DNA of 64,000 nucleotides from Micrasema longulum (Eukaryota > Arthropoda > Insecta > Trichoptera > Brachycentridae): contig JAGVSM010003523.1 in NCBI GenBank assembly GCA_022494885.1, positions 186,001 through 250,000 of the forward strand, written 5' to 3'. Positions 23,407 to 38,400 of this stretch are shown here, piece by piece. The notes under the pieces are model-generated. The model saw nothing but the letters and a program-made list of their open reading frames with translations, was not told where the DNA came from and searched no databases. The translations under genes and the position numbers were made by a program. The number at the start of each line of letters is the position of its first letter. The first letter of the stretch is position 1.

Positions 23407-26400
23407 TTATACGAAAAACATTGGGCGTTCTTTACGAACCATATCAACTATGTTCAACAAATTCTGTTGCGATTGAAGGTGATCCATATCGAGTTGTTTT
23501 CTGAAACGAAAGAATGAAAAATATATATTAAGAATATAAGATTATAAATGTTTCTTATTTATCTACTTGTATGTGAAAAAGATAAATAAGATGTGGTATC
23601 TGGGAATCCAACCGTTCCAGATACATATTTTTTAGTAAAGATAAGATATATTGCATAAACTTCGAAACAATTTCCAGGTTTCCACAAATTGTACAAAGTT
23701 TGTAAAGAAATATAATGCATATAAAAATCAATAGACAAAAAGCAACATAGGTTTGTTAAGGATAGAACAACCGCAACTAACTTGCTGCTCTATCAGGATC
23801 ATATTATTAAAAGTTTCTAAAAAAAACACCAAGTTGATAGCATATATACGGATTTCACAAAAGCTTTCAATAAGATCTCACATAAAATTCTACTTAAGAA
23901 ACTTCACTCTCTAGGTATAAACGACCCATTGCATGAAATTGTACAATTTCCTTACTTTTTATCGGACTATAGCCTTAAATGCTCTAATTTCTGTACCTCA
24001 GAGGCAGACGGATGCAAATCCAGAATTTGATGAAATGACATTTTGATGTTCGTATCCAGTTTATGATCATGTCCATTGATTTTGAAAAAAATGCAAGCAT
24101 TATAATGAAAGAACCAAGTATTAAGATACTGAAAATACAAATTAATGCTATAAATTATTAGAAATCACTTAGAGAAAGTAGATTTTTTAGGCTTTTTTTT
24201 TTACATTTGACGTTGGGATTTGCATCCGTCTGCCACTGAAGTACAGATTTTTGTCATGCATAAGAAAAAAAATAAATTAAATTTCCCGTAGCACTAAACT
24301 TCCTCGTTACTTATATTCTGAAGGCATTTTCTAAGTCACAAATACGAGGTGTATTCAGAAAATTACGGGAATCAAAAAAATTTCTAAGGTTTGCTAAGTC
24401 TGATTGTCAATTAAAAAAAATAAATTGTTGGTATACGTGCCCCTGAAGTAAGCTGTAATTTTCAGCTGTATTCATTGTTTACTTTTGCCTGTGGCAGCCG
24501 CTAAGGTTGGACGTGTTCGGCGTGCTCGGTGATTTTCATCTTGGCGATCCAGAATGCCTCAACTGGGACAATTGAGCCTTAGTTTCAACAACATATCCGT
24601 AAATCCATGATTCATCACCTTCAATTTCAGTGCATCCTCGTTGACTTCATTTAGTGACACCTGAGCAACTTCCATTCGCCGCTGTTTTTGTTAAAAATTT
24701 AAAAAATTTGGAACAAATTTTGATGCCACGCGTTTCATACCCAAAACATTAAAAAAAAATTCATGGCATGAGCCAATCTATATGCCAACACCATCAGCGA
24801 CTTCTCTGATTGTGATTCGGCGATTATTCATAACCATTTCATGAACTTTTTCCATGTTTTCATCGGCTGTTGATGTGCTAGGGCGTCCGGGCCGTTCGTC
24901 ATCTTCAATGTCTTCACGGCCATCTTGGAAATGCACATACCACTCATAAACTGTTTTACTCATAGCAGACTCACAATAGGCCTTTGTTAACATTTCACGC
25001 AGTTTGTTACACTTTATTTAAATTTTTACACAAAATTTAATACAAATTCTTTGATCCATTTTTTTAACAAATGGATATCATCGAGCTCATAAAAACACGT
25101 CTTACCTTAGCGGCTGCCACAGACAAAGTAAACAATGAATACAGCTGAAAATTTTCGCATACTTCAGGGGCATGTATACCAACATAAAATTGACCATCAG
25201 ACTTTCCAAACCCGCGGAATTAAAAATTCCTGTTATTTTCTGAATAAAGTGAATAAGTGCTAGAAAATGGAAGTCATGTTGTAATAGTTGGGTTTGAACT
25301 TTGTAGATAGGGGGTGTTGACTCACCCCTCAGTGTAGACCTTGGCCCGGGCAGCGGCCAGGTGAGCGTAGTAGGTGGGGGCAGGGTAGGAGACGGAGCGG
25401 TTGCAGCGCGTGTACAAGTGACACAGCTGGAAGGCCAGCTCCTCCACCTCGTCTTCTGGCATGTTGGCATCATCCCATAAGCAGCGGTAACGGGTCGGCC
25501 TCGCCGTTCCCTTAATGGATGCGTGGGATAGCTGTCAAATAACAATAATCAAATATTAAATGTTAGTAAATAATTGAGTATTGTAATATCAAAGACGGAC
25601 ATCTGTCATGTAGATAATTTTGCGCCAGCTTTACTTTTACATTACGAAAATGATCTGTTTTGGTGTTTTATGTCACACTCCGCAATGATAGATTATGTCA
25701 CATGACCCAAAACTTACTTATACTAAATACTTACTCAAAATACTGTAGATAAATTATTGTTTATTTTTCCAAATTTATTATCATACATAATCCACACCTA
25801 ATGGTGTATGGTGTAGGTACCCATTTTTCAGATCTGCACATTGAAAAACCAAACTTTATGTTTAATGAACGGTTAATTACTTTTTTTTAAATAAAAAAAA
25901 ATTGTTCGGTTTTTAAAAAAAATTTACATTATTTCATTGCGCCGGCAATATCTTTAAGTGATTTTTCTTTTTTAATTTCTCATTAAGATTATACAATACC
26001 AGGGGCGTTCAATATATTCTCGGTATTGATATGAAGGAGTGCAACTATGAATGAATAGTTAATTATCTCGTTATATTGCACTCATTAGTAGTATAAGTAC
26101 CGAGTTTCATAACAAACGGATCATTAGTCATTGAGTAGCTGTCCCTGAAACACAAGCAAGATGAGTCATTTCGCAAAGTTAAACAAACTCGAGTACCGTG
26201 CAGTTATAAAATTCCTCACCAAACAAGGAAAAGATCAGAAAACCATCCACAAACAGATGTCAGAAGTTTACGGGGAGTCTGCTCCTTCATTATCGACAGT
26301 TCAAAAGTGGTCAGATAGAGCATAGAAGATGACGAGCGATCTGGTCGGCCAATCGAGGACAGTAATGAAGAAAATAGAAAATTTAATATTGGAGGATGCC

Positions 26401-29400
26401 AGAATGAAGATTAAAGGAAAGCCGAGATTACTAGTCTATCCACTGGTACCATTGTTTCTATTTTACACGACCGCCTACACATGTCAAAAGTCAGAGCAAG
26501 ATATAGGCTGAGATTTCTAACGCCACTCCAAAAATCTCACCGCCTACAAAGCACTAAAGTAAAATACGAAAGAAACTATTGACAAAATTGTTACTGGGTA
26601 TGAAACCTGGGTTCATCACTATGATCCTGAGAGTAAGCAAGAGTCCATGGCTACAGTTTTCTGGGATTCTCAAGGAATTTTGCCTATAGATAACAAGAAA
26701 AAGGGCATCAATATTACCGGAGAATACTACTCTAGCATCCTTTATCGATTGAGGGAGGTGATCAAAGAGAAAAGGCGGGGTAAATTGGCCAGAGGGATCC
26801 TGCTCCTCCATGACAATGCGCCGGTGCACAAGGCTCAATTTGCAAAGGCTGCAGTTCATGAATGTGGTTTCGCAGAAATCAATCACCCACCGTATAGTCC
26901 AGACCTGGCACCAAGTGATTTTTTTCTGTTTCCAAATCTAAAGAAAGGCATTCGTGGGAAATGATTTGACGACGATGACTCGTTAAAAGCGGCGATCAAT
27001 GAGCATTTTGATAACAAACTGGAATCATATTTTTGAGGGTTTAAATAAATTGATTGCTGAAGTAAGAAGTCCATAGATATTAAGGGTGACTATATTGAGA
27101 GATAAAAAAATAATTATTGACCTAAGTCTTTTCCTTCATACATACTGAGAATATATTTAACGCCCCTCGTACAAACTTAAATACTTTTTATAAATAAAAT
27201 TATACGTTTTTTAGTTTTTTGCTATTAATAAAAAAATAATCATCATCATCATCGTCTCCTTTCCACACCTAATGGTGCATAGGGAACTGCATTGGTACAC
27301 TAATCGCAGCGTATCTTGATCATTTTTGTTAAATGTAGGCAAGATCAGTCTTACGCTTCAGGTATCAGTCTAGAGACTATGAAATATTCTAGTGTAAAAA
27401 CACCCTTTTCAATAATATTTCATATCAATCATGTCGGGAATCGAACCCGAGACCTCTTGCAAGGTAGGCAAATGCATTGACCATTACACCACGAGGCCGA
27501 CAAAAAAAATAGTTTATCTATTTAAAGGTACATTGTTACAATTATTTCCTTGAAAAATTCCAAATTTTATTTAACAGATGTTGCCGGCGCAATGAAGATT
27601 TACCGCTCTCAATTCCCCTGTTACTGTTAGTGCACCTCAGTTTATATTTCGTCTGTCACCCTCAATCTAATTTTCCCAACTCTATTTTATTTATTTATTT
27701 ATGCTTTATTAAGTTAGTTCACAACATCTTAAGAACTAATATCAACAAATTTTTTTTCATCAAAATTTCTTAAGAACATATTTTTTCTAATTAATTTTAA
27801 ATCTTTCAATCTTACGGCGACAGGGTATGTTAGTTGATCAGCTTGTTAGTAAACCGGGAGAATCAAGTCCGATCGGAAGAACTAGAGCTGTCACCACCCC
27901 TCCACTGTCAAACTCAAAAGGAAATCATAAGGCACCGCATTGGAATACCAAATTTAGCATATTTTGATCATCTCTTGCATGTAGATATGGTTCATGGTAA
28001 TCAAACATGCTTACTATCTGTTAGGCCACTTTAAACCAATATTTCATATCGACCTTGCTAGGTTTAACTATTTGATAATTTTTATCTGTTCTTACAACAT
28101 ACAATTTGTCAAAAAAAAGAGAGTAGAAAAGAAAACAATGGGAACTACAATGATCTTGATTTATGCTGGCTACACCAAATTATAGGTCGCTGTTTTGTGG
28201 CTGGTTATGACAAGGTCGTGATGTTCTGCTTCTATTTTTTAAGTGTTATAAAAGGATAGCTATAAGAATACAAGCACCCACAATTAATTTAATTTATTTT
28301 TGAAAAATTGAAAATATGTTTAATACGAGCATAATTATAATAACGGATTTATTAAAATATTAGATATAAAAACAACAAAAAACATATTTATCATATACTT
28401 CATTCAATAATAAATTAATCGTACCAAATAAAAGTCAAATTCCGTTGGGTGGGTTATAACAGAGTCAATGCAGGTTCCTACGGGTACATTTTGATTCTTG
28501 TCTTTATCCCTCGGGTCAACGGCAAAGAATCTGTAATTTTATTCTACAAATTAGCAGGAACAACAAATTAGAAAGAGTGGAAAAAATCTCATTTTTATAT
28601 TGAAAAAATAAGGGTGACATTATGTAAGTTTTGACACTGGCACAGAACCCTTTATTTCACAAGAAAAAAATTAGACACTAATCGATCGTATAACAAAGAT
28701 ACCACGTTAGGAATCGATCTTTAACATTTCCCTATCCGCACCGTCGGGCGCTGCGTCGGCATTCCAATTGCAGTATATCTGGATTATTTTTGTTACATAG
28801 AAGGTAAGCTGCTTAATCTTATGCTTCACGTGCCAGCCCAGGAACAATAACATATTTTTATTTTATTCATATCAACATAAGCTACATTTGACATGTATTC
28901 ATGAATTTATAATGGCTTTTTAGGCTGTGCCCGTGTTAAGCCACAATAATTAACATATTATACAATAACAACATCAAGAATAATAGTCCAAAAAATGGCA
29001 TTGAACATTGATACTATACAAAATTACAAACATAATCTAGAAAATAAAATAGTAATGAAGAAAAGCACTAATTACATAAAACATCGCTACAATAAATTTG
29101 TTCCTGCAGCTATCTCTTTTCAGCAGTCTCTTCCCTTCGATATAATCCAGTTAGAGATTTACATCTTAAATATGGCCTTTGTTTTGAATAACCTTATATG
29201 TTCACTAACACTCTTGAAGCTACATACAATAAAATATTGCAGAGTAGAATCACCTTTAAAATCAATATTTTACATCCACCCTGCCGGGAATTCAACCCAG
29301 GACCTCAAACGTGGTAGGTAAAATAATGTGTGTAAAATAATAAATATAATAATAAACATAACATTATTGTAATTTATGTTAAAGTACACTTATGTATAAA

Positions 29401-32400
29401 AATATATATATCGACGCTGGAAAGGAAAAAGTTACCAAGCGGCATGTAGCAACTTTACAGAAGAGCCAATTAAAGTTTTTCTGTTTTTTTTTTTAAATTA
29501 ATAAAAAAATCTGATACATACGTATTATTCCTACATAATTAAAATAAAAATAAAAGATTCTTACTTTATCTTTAAAAAAATTATATAAATTGGCTGAATT
29601 GGCTCTTCTGTAAAGTTGCTACATGTTGCTTGGTAACTTTTTCCTCTCCAGCATCAATATATTTATACTCGACGCTCCGGAACGTGCCTTTGGGTAAGTG
29701 GAGTGGTTAAATCCACAAAACAGTTAATTGTATATGTTGTTCGATAATTGAAATAAACAAAAAAATATTACCTCGTGTGATGGCGTTTTTGGACGACAAA
29801 GAATGAAATTTGAGGTTGATATGTTTTTTCTAATTCAGAGCAAGCAGCTCTGATGGCCATTAACTCGCAGTTTAGTACCTGCAATCAATTTTCATTGGTG
29901 TTTTATTTAAATATAGGGAAAACTAAATCCAATTTTAGTCCAGTACTTTAGATATGTCATTTACCATTTCGAATTGTCCTTCTGAAACACCATCTCGGAA
30001 GAAAATAATTTGGTGTGGCTTTTGCGACGTCTTTTTGTAGAAGAACATCAGCTGCTCCTTTACCATAGATTTTAAGTCACTTATAATTTCCACCTAAAAT
30101 TAGAATATATTATTATATGAATTCATAGATTTATTTTCAGTAAAAATTTTTTTGGATATTATAAACTCCGTTGTGAACTGCTAGTTTAGCCTCCTGCGAT
30201 AAACAATTATAACATAAATAATAAGTTATTATTGTTATCAAAAACATTTTTCACTTATATGAGTTATACTTCGACTTCTGTCTCTTTCATACAATATTTT
30301 ATAATATAAATAGCAACGCGAGTAATTAGAAGTTAGCTTAATTCCTGACGATGAGGTAGTAACCTCGAAACTGGTCGAAGTATAACTCTAAATTAAATTT
30401 GTTTATACAAATTTATAAACATATATAACATTAACAGACTACAAAGACAGCAAAATAAAATATTAAAGTTAGCATATGACCTACCCTATGTAACAGCAAC
30501 TAAAGAACTTTTAAAACAAACTAAACAATTAAATGTAACTGAACTCTTTAAATTATTATTTTCCAAAAAAAAATTAAAAAATGTACAGATCAATACATTA
30601 GCCCTTAATAGGTTACATTATAAATTCTTAAATAAAATGCGATAAAAGATAAATTTAATAAGTTTAACAAATAAATAAAAAAATACACAGTAAACTCCCT
30701 AAATTATATTGTGATTCATTAAACTGGGAGTGCGAGTATCCACGATAAGTCATTTCATAAATGCTCCAATTCGAGTTAAATTTTAAACATCAAAGTTGAG
30801 TTAGTCTCCCAAGCCGCCCTCTCAAGATGCAACCACCAGCCGACTCAATCATCAAGAATGTAATTCCATGAAAACAAAAGTGTATACTTCTTCACGAGAT
30901 CTCCCGCAGGTTCAACCAGGAGAACAGCGAGGAAGTTGAAATTAATAATGCTCCAAAGGTGTTCACTGAGTTTATTTTTATTCAATACAATTAAGTCTGC
31001 CTCTTCAAGCTTATAATAATGCTATGTGACAAGAAACCTGCCAAGTAGACTAAAGTTTGATAAATATACAGGTGTTCTTTAAACCCCGTCACATCCGAAA
31101 CCACAATGATCAGTGTGGGCAAGAAGACATATTAGCATATTTAAAAAAATATTTAAAACTGTGAAATTTAAAAAAAAAAAAATTATTTAAAAAAAACAAA
31201 TGGTTGCTTACTTCTGCAAGGGAGAAGTGAGGGGAGTGCGGCACAGTATCAGATTCCCCCCCCCTCCTCATTTCTCCCCTGCAGAAGTAAGCAACCATTT
31301 GCTTTGTTTGATATTTTATTTTTTTAAATTTTATTCTTTCTAAAAAAATAATTTAATGCGCCAATATGTCTTCTTGCTCATACTGATCATCGTGGTTTCG
31401 GATGTGACGGGGTTTATAGAACACCCTGTATACAGTGACTCAGTGATATTCCTACAAGAACGAATTTGGATATTTGTAAAATTAAAAGAATTATTTTCAT
31501 CCTCTATTTTAATTTAATATCCCCTGGAAACCATTCCAATCGATAAATGTCCACAAACAATTCACAAAAAAAATACAAACCACACACCAATGGAAAATTT
31601 CAATTCAAACTGATATTCGTACAGCCTTGCATGTGCGGATTCCAAATTAATCCCCTAAAGAGTGATTCATTTGGGAATTTTCATTTTTTGCATGCGTTTA
31701 CACTTTCCTTCACATCTGGCCACACTGATAATTAAACGTCAAATAAATATGAACAAATGAAATCAAACGTGATGATTTCCATTAAGAACATTATTGTAAC
31801 CTTACGCGTTACCTAAAACGTTCAATTAGGTTGAACTGACCAAACCGTATTAGTTTTTTTCCATTTTTTTAACAGTTTTATGCATCATTTGACGTTTAAT
31901 CATCAGTGTGGTTATTACACGAAGCAAAGTGCTGTCGCATTAAAAAATGAAAATCCCCAAATTTACCACTCTCTACAGGTAGAGAAGATTCAGAATACCA
32001 CCTCAGGTGACGAATTTGGGGCAGGTGGTGGTTTGACTCTGACCTTGACAGAGGCCTGGAGGCTGTTTGTGGATACCATATGCTTCAACTAGGGAGTGGA
32101 CATGGAATGATCATGAATAATATGAATGGAACATCAATGTGCTTAATTACTCACCTTTGGTGGCTGCATCCTTATTGTAATGTTATACTTGAATGCTTTT
32201 GGATCGTGTGACGCTACTACGGCGGCCAAGCTGGGTTCGTTCATCTGGCCGGGGGCCGGATGAGTTACATCGGCTCCCATAATCATGCAGGGCTTCTTTA
32301 GACAACGGGGCATCCCCTCCAAATGCAGAGCGTGATTGGCCCCATTCAGTTTGCTGTTCATCTTCAGTAGGAGCTGCGAAGCTGTATTGTCAGACATCTG

Positions 32401-35400
32401 AGTCACCGTGCGATTCTTTATACACTGTGTTAGTACTCCACACTCCAATTCGGCGATTTGCTTAACCTGATGATGGAAGTTCATTATAAAAATTAATAAT
32501 TGATGTATGTTGTTTGTTTGAAATTAAGGTCAAGAATCTACATAGGTAATGACTAAAATTTTTTGCGTAAAGCTTTGTGTAACTTACGAGGGCTGTCCAA
32601 TAATTTTCTAGAATGATAGGGTTGAGTTCGTTTTTTTTCAGTTGGTAGAAAAGTCATTTAGATGTGTCAATTCATCCTTTGTTTACAAATCAGGTAGTGT
32701 CGCCGAGTCAGTGTTTTTTTGATATAGAAAAAATCAAATATCGCACAGTGAATGAATTTTTGTTTTTGAAAGATGTAAATACAAAACAAATTCATGAATG
32801 ATTTTTAGAAGTGTATAAGGACTTTGTATCTTCACTCTCAACAGTATACAACTGGATTGTTGAATTTAAACGTGGTCATACAAGCCTTGGTTTCACACAT
32901 AGGATGTACAAAAAAATGACACAACACCAGAAATCATTAGAAAAGTTCATGATATGGTGTTAAATGATTGACGATTGAAAGTGCCTGAAATAGCTGAGAC
33001 CTGGGGCACCTGAAAAGACCGGGTGGGTTATATTTACATGAAGAATTAAAGACGAAAAAGCTTTATACAAGATGGGTGCCGCATTTGCTATCTATTGATC
33101 AAAAACGTATTCTAATGGTTGTTTCTCAAGCTAGTTTTTGTCATGTCATTTTGTGATTGTTGATGAACGTTGTGTCCGCTACTACACACCAGAAGGAAAA
33201 GAACAGTCCAAGCAATGTACAGTACGAATTGCTTGACCATCTACCGCATTCGCCAGATTTAGCCCCCGGTGACTATTACCCATTAACCCGAAAGCGTTTT
33301 ACATCGAATGAAGAAGTGATTGCAGCCGTGGATGGGTATTTTGGAGACAAAGCGGAATCGTTTTATAATGACGGAATAGAATTATTGGAAAAATGTTGGT
33401 CAAAGAGTATTGAAGTCGAGGGAAATTATATTGAAAAATAAAACTTATTTCATACCAAAAATAATTGTTTTTCTAATCTATTCTAAAAAAATTTCAGACA
33501 GCCCTCGTGAGAGCTTTTATATTTACGCTCTTATGGTACTTAAATATTTCAATTTTGAACTAGTTGTAAATAACTGTGACAGAAAATGGAAATCAAGTGA
33601 AAAATCACCTAGTGATTTCATGTTGAATGTAGATCACTTTGTCGATCCGGGATTAGTGTTGTGAGTTTCCCCCACTCACAACACTAATTAAGGGTTAATA
33701 ATTATTATTGATTGATTTGGTGTTTATTTTGTAGAACTCCATATTTAAACTTGCTTGAAAATGCCCTAACAAGGCGAAACAATTGTCACACAATTTATGT
33801 TTATATATTTGTAAAAATAAAGTGTTCAGTAGACTCAAATCAGTGTTTGATTTCTTATATTATAAGTTTTACTAATTATTTTACAGAACTAATATTAAAT
33901 TGCATTATTCTAAGATTATTGAATAATTTCCCGGAGATAAGTCACATTGAAGATCTTAAATTGAAAAAATATGAATGTTAAAAATAATTCCTTGATACAT
34001 ACTTTATAGTGTATTGATTTTATTATAAATATATTATATGTGTGTAGAATAAATCTGCTTTAAAACTGTCCCAGTACAGAAGTATTTAGATTTACTGGGT
34101 CACTACATTGATACGTAACTTTAAATAAACACTGTTCTGTAGTTCTGAAGCTAAAGTTCGAATCCACAGCATTATTGAGGGACCACAAATCGACTTCAGT
34201 TTACAGTAATACTAACAGTTGGAATTCATAAAACAGTTTTTTATGAATTCCAACGAAAGATGAATAACACCACAAAACCGACGTGCTTAATCTGAATCTC
34301 AATCTAACTAAATTGAAATTAATCCACAATTAGAAAAGACTTTATTGTTATTTGTTAATAGGCAGGCAGCCTTTGCTGGTGCGCCCATATCTCGTGTTCT
34401 TCTTCCTTCAAAAAAGTATCCAAACGGTCTTTGAACCAGTTGACCGAAATGGAATGGACAACGAGGCTTGACAATTTTTTCCAGTCTGAAACCACGCTGT
34501 TGGAAAGGAAGTTTTTATTGGGATTGAAGTGGAATTGTGGACGATAGAGCTTCCAGTTATGGCACCGTAAATTGGTGGTGGGATTTACTTGATACATTTC
34601 GTGCAGGAGGCAGACATATGTAGTAATTATTAAGTATACCTGTCTGATAATATAGTAAATTAGTACGTATTATTTATATACACACCATGGCATAATTATT
34701 TCCCCACTCAGAGACTATAGCCATGACCATTTGCACATTGTTTTTGGCTGCATCCATCATCAAGCTCTTTAGATCTTTGGGCTGAATGTCTGATTTTATC
34801 ACAGGTGCTGATATTTCCATCCCAACTTTGAATCCCATCCTCACAATCTGTAAATATCATTAATAATCTTAAATACATGTTGTCAAAATATATTGATTAG
34901 AGAATAGCAACAAATGACTGTATCATTTATTTGAAATATTCTTTTCGGGCCCCAGGTATCGCATATTATGATATTTCCTGTTTTATCCTCAAAAAGTATT
35001 TCCTCGTCATTATTTCCGATAATGACCTAAAGTATCAAGTTTGTGCTCAAACTAACAGTGGTAAGTGAGAACCAGCACGGACAGAGTTTTCAGATGAGGG
35101 GGTCGGTAGGAACTCTCTTTTTCTCGCTAAGACCTCTTATAATACAAACAATGACCTTCGCAGTTATTGCATCTGGACGCCTCAGTTTTCAAACACACTA
35201 ACTACTGTTTTATGAAATTATCAATATTAGAATTATTCCTAATGCAATACCTATGATCAGTATTAATAAGTCCATCATATATTTTAATTCTCTACAAACG
35301 CATATCGTCGGTCGGCGTGCATTACTAAATATTTTTTTCCAGGAGACAGATAAAACTGTTCTTAAAATCAAATCAAACACATAATTTACTCCGATCTGCG

Positions 35401-38400
35401 GTACTGTTCTTATTCAGAAAGCTCGCCTCCTATTGGTCCCACACATATCGTATAATTAGGGAACATCCAATAAGAGTTATAAATCCCCCAATATGAAAAT
35501 ATCATTTATGTCAAAATTGTAGATTGGCGGTAATGCATGCTAATGCATGCCGACGATATAATGATCTACACATTAAAAAGGTTACTAAAATTCACAAGGT
35601 CACCGTACTACAGTACTTTATATATAAATAACCAGACATGGTTGATATGAAATATTTATTTACAGGGTGTTTTCACACTAGAATATTTCATAGTCCCTGG
35701 ACTAGTACTTGAAGCGTAAGACTGACCATCTTACCTTCATGTAACATGATCAAGATACGCTGCGATTGGTGTACCAAAGCAGTGCCCTATGCACCATTAG
35801 GTGCGGAAAGGGAATGATAGTGATGATGATGAAATTAGTGGTTCATGGAATTTTACGACATCTTTCTTCATATTGGAAACAAAAAATTCCTTTCATAACA
35901 GTACAATGTGTCCAAAATAGGTATGCTGTTCTTTGATTAGTCCATTTTGTTCAATCACATTTAATCTAATTCCCGCCAAACATCACATCTGAGAACGTAG
36001 TACTACTTGTTTGCGTAAAAAAATATCTTCACGTATAAGCGTATGAAAGAAAGAGCCAGCTATATTTTCCCAGTACATCTCAACTTAAAGAGTATTTCAC
36101 CGACCAACATGTGCAAGGCATTTGCACAAATTCACATTTTCATATGCCTTCGGATAGCTGGACTAAATTATTCAAAAATAATTATCATTTTAAATAGGAA
36201 ATAATTATCAATCCTATGTGATCTGTCCAACTTATCTATTGCTGTATTTGAACAGCAACAATCATATCCTAATAATAATAACATACTAAAGATTTCTGCT
36301 TTACTGAATGAGAGCACAGTTGTAATTAAATATAGCTGTAGAAACATTGAGTAAAATGACAGTAAGAAAAAATGCTGGTATGGAGTTAATTAACAATTTG
36401 ATTAGTCCTATTGTTATAAAAATTTATTCCCTCTCTAAGAAACCTGCACCATTGATTTGTGGTAACTTTAATGACATCATCCGCCGTCACATGACGGCAA
36501 TTAGGTGACAGTACCGCTCTCTTAGGAATCCATAGTTTTAAGACAACACTCTCTAGTGGATAAGATTTGAAAGTTCGAGGTAGTTACAGTAGGTGCGTCA
36601 GATCATTTGATGTTGATATAATATGTGCATGCGCCTTATGACGCAATGGCAACATTTCGGAAAAAATGTTGCCAAATTCAAAAATAAATATTCCCATTTC
36701 ATTTTTTCATTGATAGGTTGTCATATCTTCCTGAAAAAATGTATCGATATGTCGGTAGAGCCGGTTTTGTAATACTGAAGTAGATAGATATAGTAGAAGA
36801 GTTAAGTATAGTCTCAATATCTACAGATGAAAATATCGTTTGTAATTGGCCTTCAGGATCCCAAATAAATTGTAGCATCAGAGATGATGATAATTTTTTT
36901 ACAGCATAAATTTTCTAATACATTAAATAAAAAATTTAATAAGTGTTTACAGCACTTAATCATCAACTATTTCTGGACAAATCACTATGGCGGAAATATA
37001 TAGTAATTTAATAATTACCGAAGTGGATAAAGTATCGATGTCTCTACGATTTAATCTGCACATATCGAGGATCATCCAATTTTGAAGCTTAACCGGTTCT
37101 CGAAACCTGCTTGCAAACCACTGCCCGTTCCTTAAAAAAAAATGTATATAGAAGACATTATTTATTTTAAAACAATACTACAGTAAGACCCCTTTCTTAC
37201 GTTTTTCAAGAGAGCAATAAAAAAAACAAAAGAGCATGTAAAATTGAGGAAAACAACAAAAGTGAGGAAATGAAAAATGTATGGAAATAAAAGAATTGCA
37301 GAAAAATTGTAAAAACTGTCATAATTTCAAAATGAATGGGGATAATGCATAGAATTAAGAATAGTCAAGAAACCGCAAACGCGCATCAAACAGAAGGTGA
37401 CTAAACTACTCTTAAACAAGTACTTTTACGTTTTGACCCATTAGTTTCTTTGTAGACGTAGTTCAGTACGCAACTCCCTATTTGAATTCAACTGTGTTGT
37501 GTCGTTTAAAAGTGTAGAAATGCTGCTGGGATCAACAAGAACAGGGTGGGATCACATTTCATGTGTAGGTAGCTAATGCATTACTAAATTATTTTTTTTT
37601 CCACCTGCCAGATTGTCAAAGAAAACAAAATAGACATTATGTTAGTGTTGCCAGGGTAGTCAATTTTTTTACACTACTTTTTATTAATATGAACATTGGT
37701 TTTAATTGATTTAATGGAATTTTAGCTTCCCTGCTGATGAAAGAAGGAAAACGGAATGGATAAAATTAGTACAAAGAGTATGGCGAGATGAGTTTTGGAA
37801 ACCAACAAAGCAAAGCATAATTTGCTTAAAGCATTTTGAGGAAAAATGTTTTTATGACACAAGAGGTCATTTATCTAAATAATGTAAAACTCTAATGATT
37901 AGTTCTGTTTCTAAAAGGCAATATTACAAAAAGCTTACTCAACAAAGGGGAAATTAAAACTATTAGGTAGACTGTATTAATATGTTCTTATTAAAAAGGT
38001 ATTATTTATAGAAATGAGGAAATTGGTAAAAAGTTTTACTGAACTCTTCATTTGAAAAAAATCGTTGATGTCTTTTTCTCCAAAAGAATTAAAATGGCTT
38101 TCTTTTTGGACAGGGCAGAAACCTTAAATTTCTTTCTCTTTTATACAACATTTTTCGAAACCCGGCACCTCGGTATCTTGAGAATTTAGTTTAACTTTCC
38201 AATCATGGACTAGCACTTTGCTCATCTAATGAGAAAACTAATGAAAATTGGCCCTCTCAGATTAAACAATGCCGTGGTGGACATTTGACTGACATTATCT
38301 TTAAAACATCAAATATTATTTAACATGACATAAAAATATCCGTTGTAAAATAAGATTTGTTTTATTTTTTAAGTTCAAAGTTCATTAATTCAATTACTCT

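Larger units (their letters stand above)
23407..34847 (-). other. AGO2: AGO2 exons 11-17: MID and PIWI region
   Basis: Exon 11 (34686-34847) is MID. Exon 12 (32155-32466, 104 codons) spans late MID into PIWI. Exons 13-16 complete PIWI ([51 protein letters not shown]). The last exon, 23407-23500, is short and invisible as an isolated frame; it was found from the acceptor cgtttcag and the terminal PMFFV. Mariner remnants end only about 76 bp from exon 16 and 108 bp from exon 7. Confidence 0.92.

Noticed and set aside
25102..25545. 147-codon minus-strand frame as a separate protein
   Set aside because: It overlaps AGO2 exon 16 in another phase. The exon phase gives clear PIWI sequence, this one only Pro/Arg-rich noise.
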